Source: Fischerella sp. CENA71 (GTDB taxonomy: Bacteria; Cyanobacteriota; Cyanobacteriia; Cyanobacteriales; Nostocaceae). Taken from it: a DNA stretch of 64,000 nt. A program made the translations under genes and the position numbers. Positions 18,412 to 27,004 of the stretch are shown here, piece after piece (position 1 is the first letter of the stretch; each line of letters opens with the position of its first letter). The stretch spans positions 62,001 through 126,000 of the forward strand of contig JANBVI010000020.1 of the NCBI GenBank assembly GCA_024239075.1. Direction: 5' to 3'. The notes under the pieces are model-generated. The model saw nothing but the letters and a program-made list of their open reading frames with translations. It was not told where the DNA came from and ran no database searches.

Positions 18412-19086
18412 TTAGAGAATTCCTGCTGCTGCTGGGGTGGTAGTGATTTCAGATTTTTCAAAGACTCGGTCTATCAAACCGTATTCCACAGCTTGCTGGG
18501 GAGTCATGTAAAAGTGACGATCCATATCCTTCACGATTTTTTCTGGGGATTGTCCTGTGGTACGTGAAAGGATATCTACCATCGCCGTTTTATTGTTGAG
18601 TACCTCTTTGGCTTGGATCTGAATATCCGTTGCTTGTCCTTGAGCAAAACTTCTGGGTTGGTGTAAGACAATGCTGGAATGAGACAAGCTCGCACGACAA
18701 CCTTTAGTACCAGCACTGAGAAGTATTGCAGCCATACCTACTGCTTTACCGATGCAGATAGTATGGATGGGGGGTTTTATGTACTTCATCGTGTCGTAGA
18801 TGGCGAAAGCTTCGGTTTCAAAACCAAATAGTCGTCCCATCTGACCGGAACTACCATCAGAAGTACCTGTAGAGTTAATGTAAATTTTGATTGGTTTATC
18901 TGGATCATCAGACTGCAAATACAGCAGTTCAGCAATGATGAGTTTTGTCACCTCTGCAAATAGGGGAGTTCCCAGATAGACAATTCGCTCTTTTAATAAT
19001 AGAGAAGGCAAATCTGGTGGTGGTGTGCGGTAGAAGTTATCGCCGTAGTAAGGGGCTTGCACAGCCTTGATGGGAGAAACGTCCAT
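18412..19086 (-). CDS. clpR: ClpR, inactive ClpP-like subunit
   Basis: A 224-residue ClpP homologue. The nucleophile Ser is replaced: where ClpP has ASMG, this protein has AVGM, so Gly117 stands in the Ser position, while His142 and Asp187 remain. An insertion at about 71-94 (STGTSDGSSGQ and on) marks the ClpR type. ClpR cannot cleave peptides but is needed to form the mixed ClpP3/R core. It is the first gene of the clpR-clpP3 pair. The short N-terminal extension before LKERIVYLG is normal for the family. Confidence 0.94.
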   Translation of the reverse strand: MDVSPIKAVQAPYYGDNFYRTPPPDLPSLLLKERIVYLGTPLFAEVTKLIIAELLYLQSDDPDKPIKIYINSTGTSDGSSGQMGRLFGFETEAFAIYDTMKYIKPPIHTICIGKAVGMAAILLSAGTKGCRASLSHSSIVLHQPRSFAQGQATDIQIQAKEVLNNKTAMVDILSRTTGQSPEKIVKDMDRHFYMTPQQAVEYGLIDRVFEKSEITTTPAAAGIL

Positions 19087-19210
19087 AGGAACTGTTGCTT
19101 GAAATAATGCCGTTAACTGTAATACATCCTAACGCGATGCTAGCGTTGTTGGAGGTGTGGATTACTCGCTAAGTTAGTTAATGGTCAATTGTCCAGAGTC
19201 AAGAGTTTTT

Positions 19211-19238
19211 TGACCATTGACCATTGACCATTGACCAT
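19211..19238. repeat. Four tandem TGACCAT heptamers
   Basis: Four exact tandem copies of TGACCAT followed by a degenerate fifth. It lies in the divergent spacer between clpR and the VWA gene, beside an inverted ATGGTCAATTG at about 19180, so a hairpin can form. STRR type. Confidence 0.85.
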
Positions 19239-19331
19239 TGACTACTTTTAATAAATATCTTTTCCGTAGAGGGGATCTTAGCGCCTGAAGTTATTTATAA
19301 ATATGTATATCCTGCATGGAAGCCTGAGATT

Positions 19332-20576
19332 ATGAAGGTTAGTTTGCTGCCTACGCTCAATGATGGCAATTTGGATGCCAATCAAATGAACAGTCAACGT
19401 CAGTTGGCTATTTCTCTGTCTGCGATCGCACAAGTTAGTGATCGTAATGTACCACTAAATTTATGTTTAATTCTGGATCATAGTGGTTCGATGAGTGGGC
19501 GACCCCTAGAAACTGTCAAGAAAGCCGCTAACCAAATTGTTGATAGACTCAAGGAAGGCGATCGCCTGAGTGTGGTTGTTTTTGATCACCGCGCTAAAGT
19601 ATTAGTACCTAATCAAATTGTTAACGACAAAGAGGCTATTAAGCAGAAAATAAATCGTCTGGCTGCTGATGGTGGGACTGCGATTGATGAAGGATTACGT
19701 TTGGGTATTGAGGAACTAGCAAAAGGTAAAAAAGAAACTGTTTCTCAAGCCTTTTTATTAACTGATGGTGAAAATGAACACGGCGACAACAAACGTTGTT
19801 TGAAATTTGCTCAGTTAGCTGCTGGTTACAATTTAACTTTGAATACTTTGGGATTTGGTGATAATTGGAACCAAGATATTCTGGAAAAAATTGCCGATGC
19901 TGGTGGTGGAACTTTATCTTATATTCAACGACCAGAACAGGCTGTAGATGAGTTTGCTCGTCTTTTTAATCGTGTACAAGCTGTGGCATTAACTAATGCT
20001 TATTTGCTATTTTCTTTCATGCCAAAAGTACGGTTAGCAGAACTAAAACCTGTAGCCCAAGTTTCTCCAGATACGATTGAATTACCAGTACAGCAAGAAG
20101 CTGATGGACGTTTTGCTGTGCGTCTGGGAGACTTGATGAAGGATACAGAAAGAGTAGTTTTAGCAAACATTTATTTGGGACAATTTGCTGCTGGCAAACA
20201 TATAATTGCTAATGTACAAGTACGCTATGATGATCCAGCCCAAAATCAAACTGGGTTACTTTCAGAAAATATGTCTGTGGAGGTGAATGTGGTTCCAGCT
20301 TACCAAGGTGAGCCTAATCCAGAGGTACAACAGCATATTTTGGCATTAGCGAAGTATCGGCAAACCCAACTAGCTGAGGCAAAATTACAACAAGGCGATC
20401 GCGCTGGTGCTGCAACGATGTTGCAAACTGCTGCTAAAACGGCTTTGCAAATGGGAGATTTGGGTGCAGCAACGGTGTTACAAACTTCTGCTACAAGATT
20501 GCAATCTGGGGAAGAGTTATCCCAGAGCGATCGCAAGAAAACCAGGATTGTCTCGAAGACGGTTTTGCAGGATTAG
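19332..20576 (+). CDS. von Willebrand factor A (VWA) domain protein
   Basis: A 414-residue protein. The VWA domain at about 40-220 has a complete metal-ion-dependent adhesion site: DHSGSMSG (DxSxS), a Thr in GGTAIDEG and the Asp in LLTDGENE. A beta-rich domain follows (about 225-330) and a helical C-terminus with alanine-rich repeats (GAATMLQTAAKTALQ, GAATVLQTSATRLQ). No signal peptide or membrane segment is seen, so it is probably cytoplasmic. VWA proteins make metal-dependent protein contacts; the partner is unknown. No MoxR-type ATPase is adjacent. Confidence 0.88.
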   Translation: MKVSLLPTLNDGNLDANQMNSQRQLAISLSAIAQVSDRNVPLNLCLILDHSGSMSGRPLETVKKAANQIVDRLKEGDRLSVVVFDHRAKVLVPNQIVNDKEAIKQKINRLAADGGTAIDEGLRLGIEELAKGKKETVSQAFLLTDGENEHGDNKRCLKFAQLAAGYNLTLNTLGFGDNWNQDILEKIADAGGGTLSYIQRPEQAVDEFARLFNRVQAVALTNAYLLFSFMPKVRLAELKPVAQVSPDTIELPVQQEADGRFAVRLGDLMKDTERVVLANIYLGQFAAGKHIIANVQVRYDDPAQNQTGLLSENMSVEVNVVPAYQGEPNPEVQQHILALAKYRQTQLAEAKLQQGDRAGAATMLQTAAKTALQMGDLGAATVLQTSATRLQSGEELSQSDRKKTRIVSKTVLQD

Positions 20577-20658
20577 TTGTTTATGAGGGTGGGCTTTTTG
20601 CCTACCCTATATGATAAAAAATGAACCGCCAAGACGCAGAGGAAGCCAAGAGAAGATA

Positions 20659-21045
20659 ATGAAAACTACGGGGTTTGATCATGTAGCGATTATTTGTTCT
20701 GATTATGAGTGTTCTAAGAGGTTTTATACGGAAGTTTTAGGTTTTTCTATTATTAATGAAACTTTTAGAAAAGAGAGAAATTCTTATAAGTTAGATTTAC
20801 GGGTGGGAGAGAATCACCAAATTGAGTTATTTTCTTTTCCAAATCCTCCACAAAGAGTTAGTAGTCCTGAAGCTTGTGGTTTAAGACATTTAGCTTTTCA
20901 GGTGGAGAATGTTGAGGAAGTGGTGAGTGAGTTAAAGGCTAAGGGTGTTGAGGTTGAAGCTATTAGAGTTGATGAGATTACAGGAAAGAAGTTTACGTTT
21001 TTTAAAGACCCGGATGCTTTACCTTTAGAGATATATGAACTGTAG
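20659..21045 (+). CDS. VOC-family (glyoxalase I-like) protein, YaeR type
   Basis: A 128-residue protein of the vicinal oxygen chelate fold: FDHVAIICSDYECSKRFYTEVLGF at the start and GLRHLAFQVENVEEVV in the middle. The metal ligands expected in the family are His6 or 8, the Glu in QIELF, the His in LRHLAF and the Glu in LEIYEL. The overall pattern is that of the YaeR/SMU.1112c group of uncharacterised metalloenzymes. ATG at 20659 is chosen; the 16 codons open before it come from an intergenic repeat of the CGCAGAGG type. Confidence 0.88.
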   Translation: MKTTGFDHVAIICSDYECSKRFYTEVLGFSIINETFRKERNSYKLDLRVGENHQIELFSFPNPPQRVSSPEACGLRHLAFQVENVEEVVSELKAKGVEVEAIRVDEITGKKFTFFKDPDALPLEIYEL

Positions 21046-21052
21046 ATATTTA

Positions 21053-21238
21053 CTACCGTTTTTTATTGGCTTTCCACGTGCCACCATAAACATAAAACGG
21101 GTTATTTTCACTTACTGAAGACCAACATTGAGGACAAACAAATATCCATTCCCCATCTTGTTCGTGCTTGACACGATAAAGCACTGATGAGGGTTGATTG
21201 CATTGGGAACATGGTTTGACTCTATGCGATCGCGCCAT
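21053..21238 (-). CDS. Small zinc-ribbon protein, conserved hypothetical type
   Basis: A 61-residue protein with CSQC (residues 10-13) and CPQC (about 35-38), which should bind one zinc ion. It ends in a basic YGGTWKANKKR. No function is known to me. It ends 7 bp from the stop of the convergent VOC gene. The paired CxxC motifs and lack of other ORFs there support a real gene. Confidence 0.7.
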   Translation of the reverse strand: MARSHRVKPCSQCNQPSSVLYRVKHEQDGEWIFVCPQCWSSVSENNPFYVYGGTWKANKKR

Positions 21239-21289
21239 TTTTTAGAAACTAAAAATTAGAGATTAGGTCTAAAGTCATGATAACTGTTA

Positions 21290-21317
21290 GTAGGGGTGCA
21301 AGGCTTTGCGCCCCTAC
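21290..21317. repeat. 28-bp imperfect palindrome (GTAGGGG type)
   Basis: GTAGGGGTGCAAGG faces CTTTGCGCCCCTAC, pairing at all but two G-T positions. It is a dispersed palindrome of the same size class as 16753-16780, located just before the glycosyltransferase gene. Confidence 0.65.
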
Positions 21318-21350
21318 AGATTGATTACCAACAGTCACTAGTCAACAAGA

Positions 21351-23423
21351 ATGAAATCTTCCCTGTTGTTGTTTGCGATTTTCCTAATCTCGCTGGTGTC
21401 ACGTACTTTAGCAATTACTGCTTCCCTTAATACTGATGAGGGGTTGTGGATTTATCGTGGTAGCCAGTTTATCAAACGTTTGCTTGAGGGAGATTTAACT
21501 CATACAATTCTCAAGCATCATCCAGGGGTTCCCAATATGTGGCTAAGTGGTGGTGGGATGTTGCTGAATTGTTGGTTAAATAAGCTTTTCGGTGGTTTTC
21601 TGGGTGTAGATTTACCTCCAGAGATCAGCGCTTGTTTGAATTTAAAAGGATTTGCGATTAATTTATATATTCTTCCCCGTCTGGTGCAAGCAGTGGTGAC
21701 TTCTGCTTGTATGGTGTGTATATATTTACTCACAAAGCGATTATTAGGACAAGCGATCGCTCTCTGTACTATTATTCTTTTGTTATTAGAACCATTTTTT
21801 TTGGCATATCAGCGTTTTATTACTACTGATGCGCTACAAGCTGATTTTGCTATTTTGGCTGTGCTGTCACTTTTACTTTATTTGCGAAAAGATGGGGAAC
21901 GCAAGTTTATTTTAGTTTCAGGGATATTTCTTGGACTAGCAACGGCGGCGAAAATCACAGCTTTGTTTTTATTACCTGCGATTGTAATTATTATCGGATT
22001 GGTTGAGTTAGGAGTTTGGCAAGAAAGTTTTCCTAAAAGAGGGTGGAAGCAGCAGTTGCGAAGTTTTCAACTTTGGCTAGGGACGATTCTAGTTACATTT
22101 ATCGTCATATTCCCAGCAACGTGGGTTTCACCAGGATATGTTCTCAACAGAATCCGTGATGGTGTTTTGCAAGAATCAGATCGGGGATTTTTGTTTTTCT
22201 TGGGACAACTCACCCATTCCCCTGGAATTCTATTTTATCCCTTAGTACTGATATATCGTCTCTCACCAATATTGCAAGTGGGTTTAGTCGCTACAAGTAT
22301 AGTGTTGCTGATTCCCAAGCTACGACATCGGCTAAAAAATAGCAGTGCGATCGCTGCGATCGCTCTAACTGCTGTCTGTGTGATCCTGATATTATCAGCG
22401 AGTGACAACAAAATCGACCGTTATATTAATCTGTGTTTGCCAATGTTGGCAATACTTGCAGCTATTGGTTGGTTAGAAATGATTGCTGGGGTGAGACTTG
22501 GGGTTAACAAACTTTCTTCGCAACTGAAAATTAGTAACGAGTGGGGTTGTCTAATTATCTTTGCGTTGCAACTAGTTTTCCTTATCCCATACCATCCCTA
22601 CTACCTGACTTACTATAATCCTTTATTTGGTGGTGCAGTCGCAGCCCAAAATATATTTATGATTGGTCAAGGAGAAGGTTTGGAAAAAGTTGCTCAATGG
22701 TTGAACCAGTCGCCGAATGTCAAGGAAACTAAAGTAGCAAGTTGGTATAGTCGTTATTTTTCCAGTTACTTCCACGGTCAAGTTTTACCAATAGACAAGC
22801 GTATTCCAGCTGGTATTCAACCTTGGACGCAGGCTCATCGATTAGTATTCTACAAGAATCAATTGCAGCGTCAATTACCAGAACCCAAGATGTTAGCTTA
22901 CTTTACCAAGCAACAACCTTTATATACAGTACAGTTGCAAAATATTGACTATGCATGGGTTTATCCTGGGCCATTGGCTTTACCTGAAGATTTAAAGCGT
23001 ATCCAATTTCCCTTATCCTTGGCTTTTGGCGAAAAAGTCCGTTTGTTAGGTTACGACTTGAATAAAACTAAGATATCTAGCAATGAAGATTTGATAGTCA
23101 CATTCTACTGGGAATTTCTTGCACCATTGTCAGGAGATGTTTCGATTAAAATAAACTTGCGCGATCGCCAAAATAATCCCCAAAATAATCAAAATAAGAT
23201 CGCCAGTTTTTCTAGTACATCCCTAGTAGATGGCTACATATTTCCAGAACAGATCACCGCAGGTACAGTAATACGAGATGTCCACAAGCTAAAAATTTCC
23301 CCAACTACACCACCGCAGCGTTATCAGCTAGAGGTAGAGGGATTCTCAAATCAAGGACAAGTTATTGGCGAAGTGGAAGTGGTAAAGATTGGGGATCGGG
23401 GACAAAAGAGATGGGGAGAATAA
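21351..23423 (+). CDS. GT39-like (GT-C fold) membrane glycosyltransferase
   Basis: A 690-residue integral membrane protein. It opens with a signal-anchor helix and then has NTDEGLWIYRG, in which the acidic pair matches the catalytic DE of the first external loop in GT39/ArnT enzymes. A second conserved region follows (RFITTDALQADF). About 10-12 hydrophobic helices fill residues 1-430; the last 250 residues are a soluble domain with beta strands. Such enzymes move a sugar from a polyprenyl-phosphate donor to lipid, glycan or protein on the outer face of the plasma membrane. The acceptor is unknown. It is the first of three GT-C proteins in this region. Confidence 0.82.
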   Translation: MKSSLLLFAIFLISLVSRTLAITASLNTDEGLWIYRGSQFIKRLLEGDLTHTILKHHPGVPNMWLSGGGMLLNCWLNKLFGGFLGVDLPPEISACLNLKGFAINLYILPRLVQAVVTSACMVCIYLLTKRLLGQAIALCTIILLLLEPFFLAYQRFITTDALQADFAILAVLSLLLYLRKDGERKFILVSGIFLGLATAAKITALFLLPAIVIIIGLVELGVWQESFPKRGWKQQLRSFQLWLGTILVTFIVIFPATWVSPGYVLNRIRDGVLQESDRGFLFFLGQLTHSPGILFYPLVLIYRLSPILQVGLVATSIVLLIPKLRHRLKNSSAIAAIALTAVCVILILSASDNKIDRYINLCLPMLAILAAIGWLEMIAGVRLGVNKLSSQLKISNEWGCLIIFALQLVFLIPYHPYYLTYYNPLFGGAVAAQNIFMIGQGEGLEKVAQWLNQSPNVKETKVASWYSRYFSSYFHGQVLPIDKRIPAGIQPWTQAHRLVFYKNQLQRQLPEPKMLAYFTKQQPLYTVQLQNIDYAWVYPGPLALPEDLKRIQFPLSLAFGEKVRLLGYDLNKTKISSNEDLIVTFYWEFLAPLSGDVSIKINLRDRQNNPQNNQNKIASFSSTSLVDGYIFPEQITAGTVIRDVHKLKISPTTPPQRYQLEVEGFSNQGQVIGEVEVVKIGDRGQKRWGE

Positions 23424-23482
23424 CTATTGACTATTAACACTGTTAATAATTTTCCACCAAAGAGCGAACGTTTAAAATTTCA

Positions 23483-24982
23483 TTATTTCTCAGTATTGAC
23501 TATTTTTTCCCAATCCGTAAATGATAAGCGATAAATTGTCGTGACAACTCTTCCATAATTAGAAAAAGTTTTTACAGGTTTATGTCGTTTTTCCCAAAAA
23601 CTTTGGTCTTTATCTAATATTTTTTTCTTTCCATTTTGCGGATTTTGTATATATATTATATAGATGTCACCAGAGGCTTGAGCATCATACGGATGTAATT
23701 CTAAATTTTTATAAGTTGCTGGAAGATAAAATCTTGTAATACTTTGCTTTTCATTAGTAATAAAGTAACCATTTCTACCTGTATTTCTCAAATATGCTCC
23801 TACTTTTTCCCAATGTCTGTAATAAGGAAATCCAAATAGACTTTGTCTACTTTGTCTTTTAAGTTCCCAAGCCAAAAATCTTTTATTTTCCCAAGGATAT
23901 TCTGTTTGATTATCGATAAATAATAAATGAGATAATAAAAACGACGATATATATATCAAACTCAAGCAAAAATAATTAATGTATTGAAACTTTGCTGGAA
24001 ATCTATTAAATATGATTTTTTGACAAACTTCTAGACCAAACGCCATTAAAACAGAAAAAGGCAAAATATAAGTATAAATATGCGTACCAGGATTACCAAC
24101 AAAAGTTTCCAACGCTAAAAGAGGAAACAAAAACCACAGCAAGACTGAAAAATTTTCTTTAATTCTCAATATACCCAATAAACCCAAAGCAGCATACAAA
24201 TATATAATAAACAAGGGATTATAAGTTATAAATGTTCTTGTAGAACTAACCGACTGCTTACTTATTCTTTCTGTCCAATAAGCCTTAGTTGATTCTGATA
24301 CTGAGAAAAAGAAAGGTAAATAAAATATAGATATTAATACTAAAAAAACTGTCCCTGCAAAAAATAAATGCTGGACTTGCTTATTTTTCTGGGAAGATTC
24401 GCTATTAATATACCATCTGTAAACTAAGTAAATTACAAATGGTGTAATGAATATACCATCATAATGGGCAAGAATGGAAATTGACCAGCAAAATACACCT
24501 AAATATAAACCATAAACTCTCCATTTTTCAAATTTTGTAGATAAACTGATCAGATATAAAGCCAAAACAGAAAATAAGATTACAAATGATTGGTACTGAA
24601 CAATTCTTGTTAAGGCTACAAACAAACCATTAATTGCAATAAACAAAGATGAATAAATAGCTATTTTCTTACCAAATTCTAGTTTGATAAATTTATAAAA
24701 AAAATAAATAGCTAATATACCCAATATAGTAAAAGGAAGCCTGAGTAACAATTCATTATCATACCCAGGATTCAAAAAACTCATAAAATATGTCATCAAA
24801 AATTGAATTGGGCCCTTTCGTTGATTGAGCAAAAAATCAATCATACCTTGGTCTGCTTGAGGTCTATATAGTGCTTTAATTTCATCACCTTGATAATTGG
24901 AATAACCTAAATTAATTAACCTTAACCATAGACTCACAAAAATTAAAAATAGTACTGGAATAATATTTTTGATTTGTTTCAT
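23483..24982 (-). CDS. GT39-like membrane glycosyltransferase
   Basis: A 499-residue membrane protein with about ten hydrophobic helices. It has the GT-C entry NYQGDEIKALYRPQADQGMI after helix one (DE pair) and a QRKGPIQFLMTYF segment typical of dolichyl-phosphate-sugar users. A soluble C-terminal tail of about 120 residues follows (YYRHWEKVGAYLRNTGRNGY). The gene is more AT-rich than its neighbours, with codon choice to match, which might mean horizontal origin. It is convergent with the previous glycosyltransferase. Confidence 0.82.
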   Translation of the reverse strand: MKQIKNIIPVLFLIFVSLWLRLINLGYSNYQGDEIKALYRPQADQGMIDFLLNQRKGPIQFLMTYFMSFLNPGYDNELLLRLPFTILGILAIYFFYKFIKLEFGKKIAIYSSLFIAINGLFVALTRIVQYQSFVILFSVLALYLISLSTKFEKWRVYGLYLGVFCWSISILAHYDGIFITPFVIYLVYRWYINSESSQKNKQVQHLFFAGTVFLVLISIFYLPFFFSVSESTKAYWTERISKQSVSSTRTFITYNPLFIIYLYAALGLLGILRIKENFSVLLWFLFPLLALETFVGNPGTHIYTYILPFSVLMAFGLEVCQKIIFNRFPAKFQYINYFCLSLIYISSFLLSHLLFIDNQTEYPWENKRFLAWELKRQSRQSLFGFPYYRHWEKVGAYLRNTGRNGYFITNEKQSITRFYLPATYKNLELHPYDAQASGDIYIIYIQNPQNGKKKILDKDQSFWEKRHKPVKTFSNYGRVVTTIYRLSFTDWEKIVNTEK

Positions 24983-25033
24983 TTGTCTAAACCCGAAACT
25001 TTAAAACTTGCATGATTATGACATAACTCCAAA

Positions 25034-25078
25034 AACTCTGCGTTACTCCGCGCTTACCTTCGCGTTCCTCTGCGTTAA
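25034..25078. repeat. Dispersed CTCTGCGTT-type repeat
   Basis: The stretch repeats variants of CTCTGCGTT / CGCGTTCCTCTGCGTT. Its complement contains AACGCAGAGG, and a related ACGCAGAGGAAGCC block stands at about 20634 ahead of the VOC gene. It is a common non-coding low-complexity repeat. Confidence 0.5.
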
Positions 25079-25169
25079 AAAAATATTGTTATGTGTTGCG
25101 ATCGCACCAATTCGACAAAAAAAGTAAAAAGAAGAAAATTCCTCTTTTTACTCTCAAATAAAAAAATTT

Positions 25170-26744
25170 TTAAATACCCCTTTCTTCCTCATTATCAGCC
25201 GTATTTCTGGTAGAATTCTGAGGACGGCTACCTGCATTACGCACATTCACAATTTTACTTAGCAAATCAAACCAAAATGGCGCACCCATTGCAATAGCAA
25301 TACCACTTAGTATCCAGCCAGGAATCAAAGCTAAAATTTTAAAATAGGGGAAAATTTGTTTGGATTGGCTTGTCCATTTTATTTGCTGTTGTAAATTAGC
25401 ATCACTCCAACCAATAGGTAAAGAAATATTTGTTAAAGCTTCATCTGCTTCTTGTCTGATTTGCTCTAGATTAACATTACGATTTCGTAGTACTACTTCT
25501 CCCGCACTATTGGTAATAGTATCTCGCAAAGCAGAATCTTTTGATAGTCTTCTCACCATATGAATTGCATCTGCATTGGCGGTAATAGCGATCGCCAAAC
25601 CTATGATAATAGCTGCACCTTTAGCATTGCGTTTGTAGACTCCAGAAGCTCTTTCCATGGAACTATTAAAAGTATTTTCTATTTCTAAACGCAATGCATT
25701 CATTCCTTCTTCTGTTGTTTTAACTCTTGCTTGAGCGCGTTTTGCTAAAACACTAAGATTTTCTACCACAGAGGGCGGTAAATTTTCAATAGCTGTAGTT
25801 TCAATTGTTTGATATCCTTTTTGAATTCCCTGGTATGCTTCGCTATCTTTGTCTTGAATAGCTGCTTTAATTTCTTGATAAATTTCGCTATCTTTCTTGA
25901 TTGTTTGTACAACTTCATTAATATTCGGTTGCAATCCTCCTAGCAAGATTGCTTGTTCAATATCATCAAAAATGTCTTTCTTTAAAAACTTTAATTTCCG
26001 TAAATATTTGTTAGACAATTCATCTTCAGGCATTTCTGAGTTGAAAGATTCTATATATCTATCGAAACTTTCTCCCATGCGACTTAGGCTTGTTTTTAAA
26101 CTGGCTTTCTTTTGATGAAAGTTCCAACAAATTTTTTCAAATTCTGCACTGAGTTCTGAAAATTCCTTATAGATATTACTAAAAAACTCCGTAAATCTAT
26201 AATCATCACTTGCTTGTTCTTGTAATTTAATAATGATTTCTTGTATCTCAGCTAATCTTTCTTCTTTAAATTTATTTAGTCTTAATTCTGTTAATTTTTG
26301 CACCAATGCAGGAATTTGTAGTGTTTCAACCAGAGTTGTAGCAAAAACATCAGCAGGTATATAAGAAGGACCAGTATGTTTTTTATCTCCAAAAATACTT
26401 GTATTTTTATCTGTACCTGGTCTAGGTTTTTTCAACATGCGATAAAGTGAACCAATTGCCCAAGTAATCTTACGAGGTATGGTGACAAATAATCCCTTTG
26501 CCTCTTGATTAATATTTTTCACTAAGGGATTATCATAAATATTATTTGCGAGTTTGATAACTTGAGCTTCTTCTGCATTCTGCACATCACCAGCTAATAA
26601 AATTTCTATCGATTTTTTTAAGTGTTCAGCACGCCATTGAAAAACAGTAGCAATTAGTTCCTGTATTTCGGAAGCTAATAAACTCAAGATTAAATAAATA
26701 AAAATTAAACCGATCGCTACATCTAGAATAAAAGGTAGATTCAT
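25170..26744 (-). CDS. Uncharacterised membrane protein with long helical domain
   Basis: A 524-residue protein. A membrane helix lies at about residues 5-27 (ILDVAIGLIFIYLILSLLAS). A long, mostly helical, charged region fills about 45-370, a second hydrophobic segment lies near 375-395 (AAIIIGLAIAITANADAI), and a third near 470-495 (ILALIPGWILSGIAIAMG). I recognise no domain. The ATG at 26744 is preferred because GGAGA stands six bases upstream; the frame is open five codons further to a TTG. Its neighbours are GT39-like enzymes, but it is separated from both by more than 180 bp. Confidence 0.78.
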   Translation of the reverse strand: MNLPFILDVAIGLIFIYLILSLLASEIQELIATVFQWRAEHLKKSIEILLAGDVQNAEEAQVIKLANNIYDNPLVKNINQEAKGLFVTIPRKITWAIGSLYRMLKKPRPGTDKNTSIFGDKKHTGPSYIPADVFATTLVETLQIPALVQKLTELRLNKFKEERLAEIQEIIIKLQEQASDDYRFTEFFSNIYKEFSELSAEFEKICWNFHQKKASLKTSLSRMGESFDRYIESFNSEMPEDELSNKYLRKLKFLKKDIFDDIEQAILLGGLQPNINEVVQTIKKDSEIYQEIKAAIQDKDSEAYQGIQKGYQTIETTAIENLPPSVVENLSVLAKRAQARVKTTEEGMNALRLEIENTFNSSMERASGVYKRNAKGAAIIIGLAIAITANADAIHMVRRLSKDSALRDTITNSAGEVVLRNRNVNLEQIRQEADEALTNISLPIGWSDANLQQQIKWTSQSKQIFPYFKILALIPGWILSGIAIAMGAPFWFDLLSKIVNVRNAGSRPQNSTRNTADNEEERGI

Positions 26745-27004
26745 TGATTTTCTCCACAATATCTAAAATTAAAATTGAGAGTAAGTATTTTTCGTGTCGA
26801 TTTTACCAATAAATGCTCGTTAAATAGATTTAAGAGTAATGTCAGAAACATTGTCAAAAAATATTATGATTAATTAGCAAAAATTGAGTTAATTTAAAAA
26901 CTAGGACGAACTTCAGACAATGGTTGTTGCTAAACAGCAACAGATGAAGATTCGCAAACGTCTGTTTGTACTCGAACCAGCAAGCAAAATTATTATCCTA
27001 AAAT

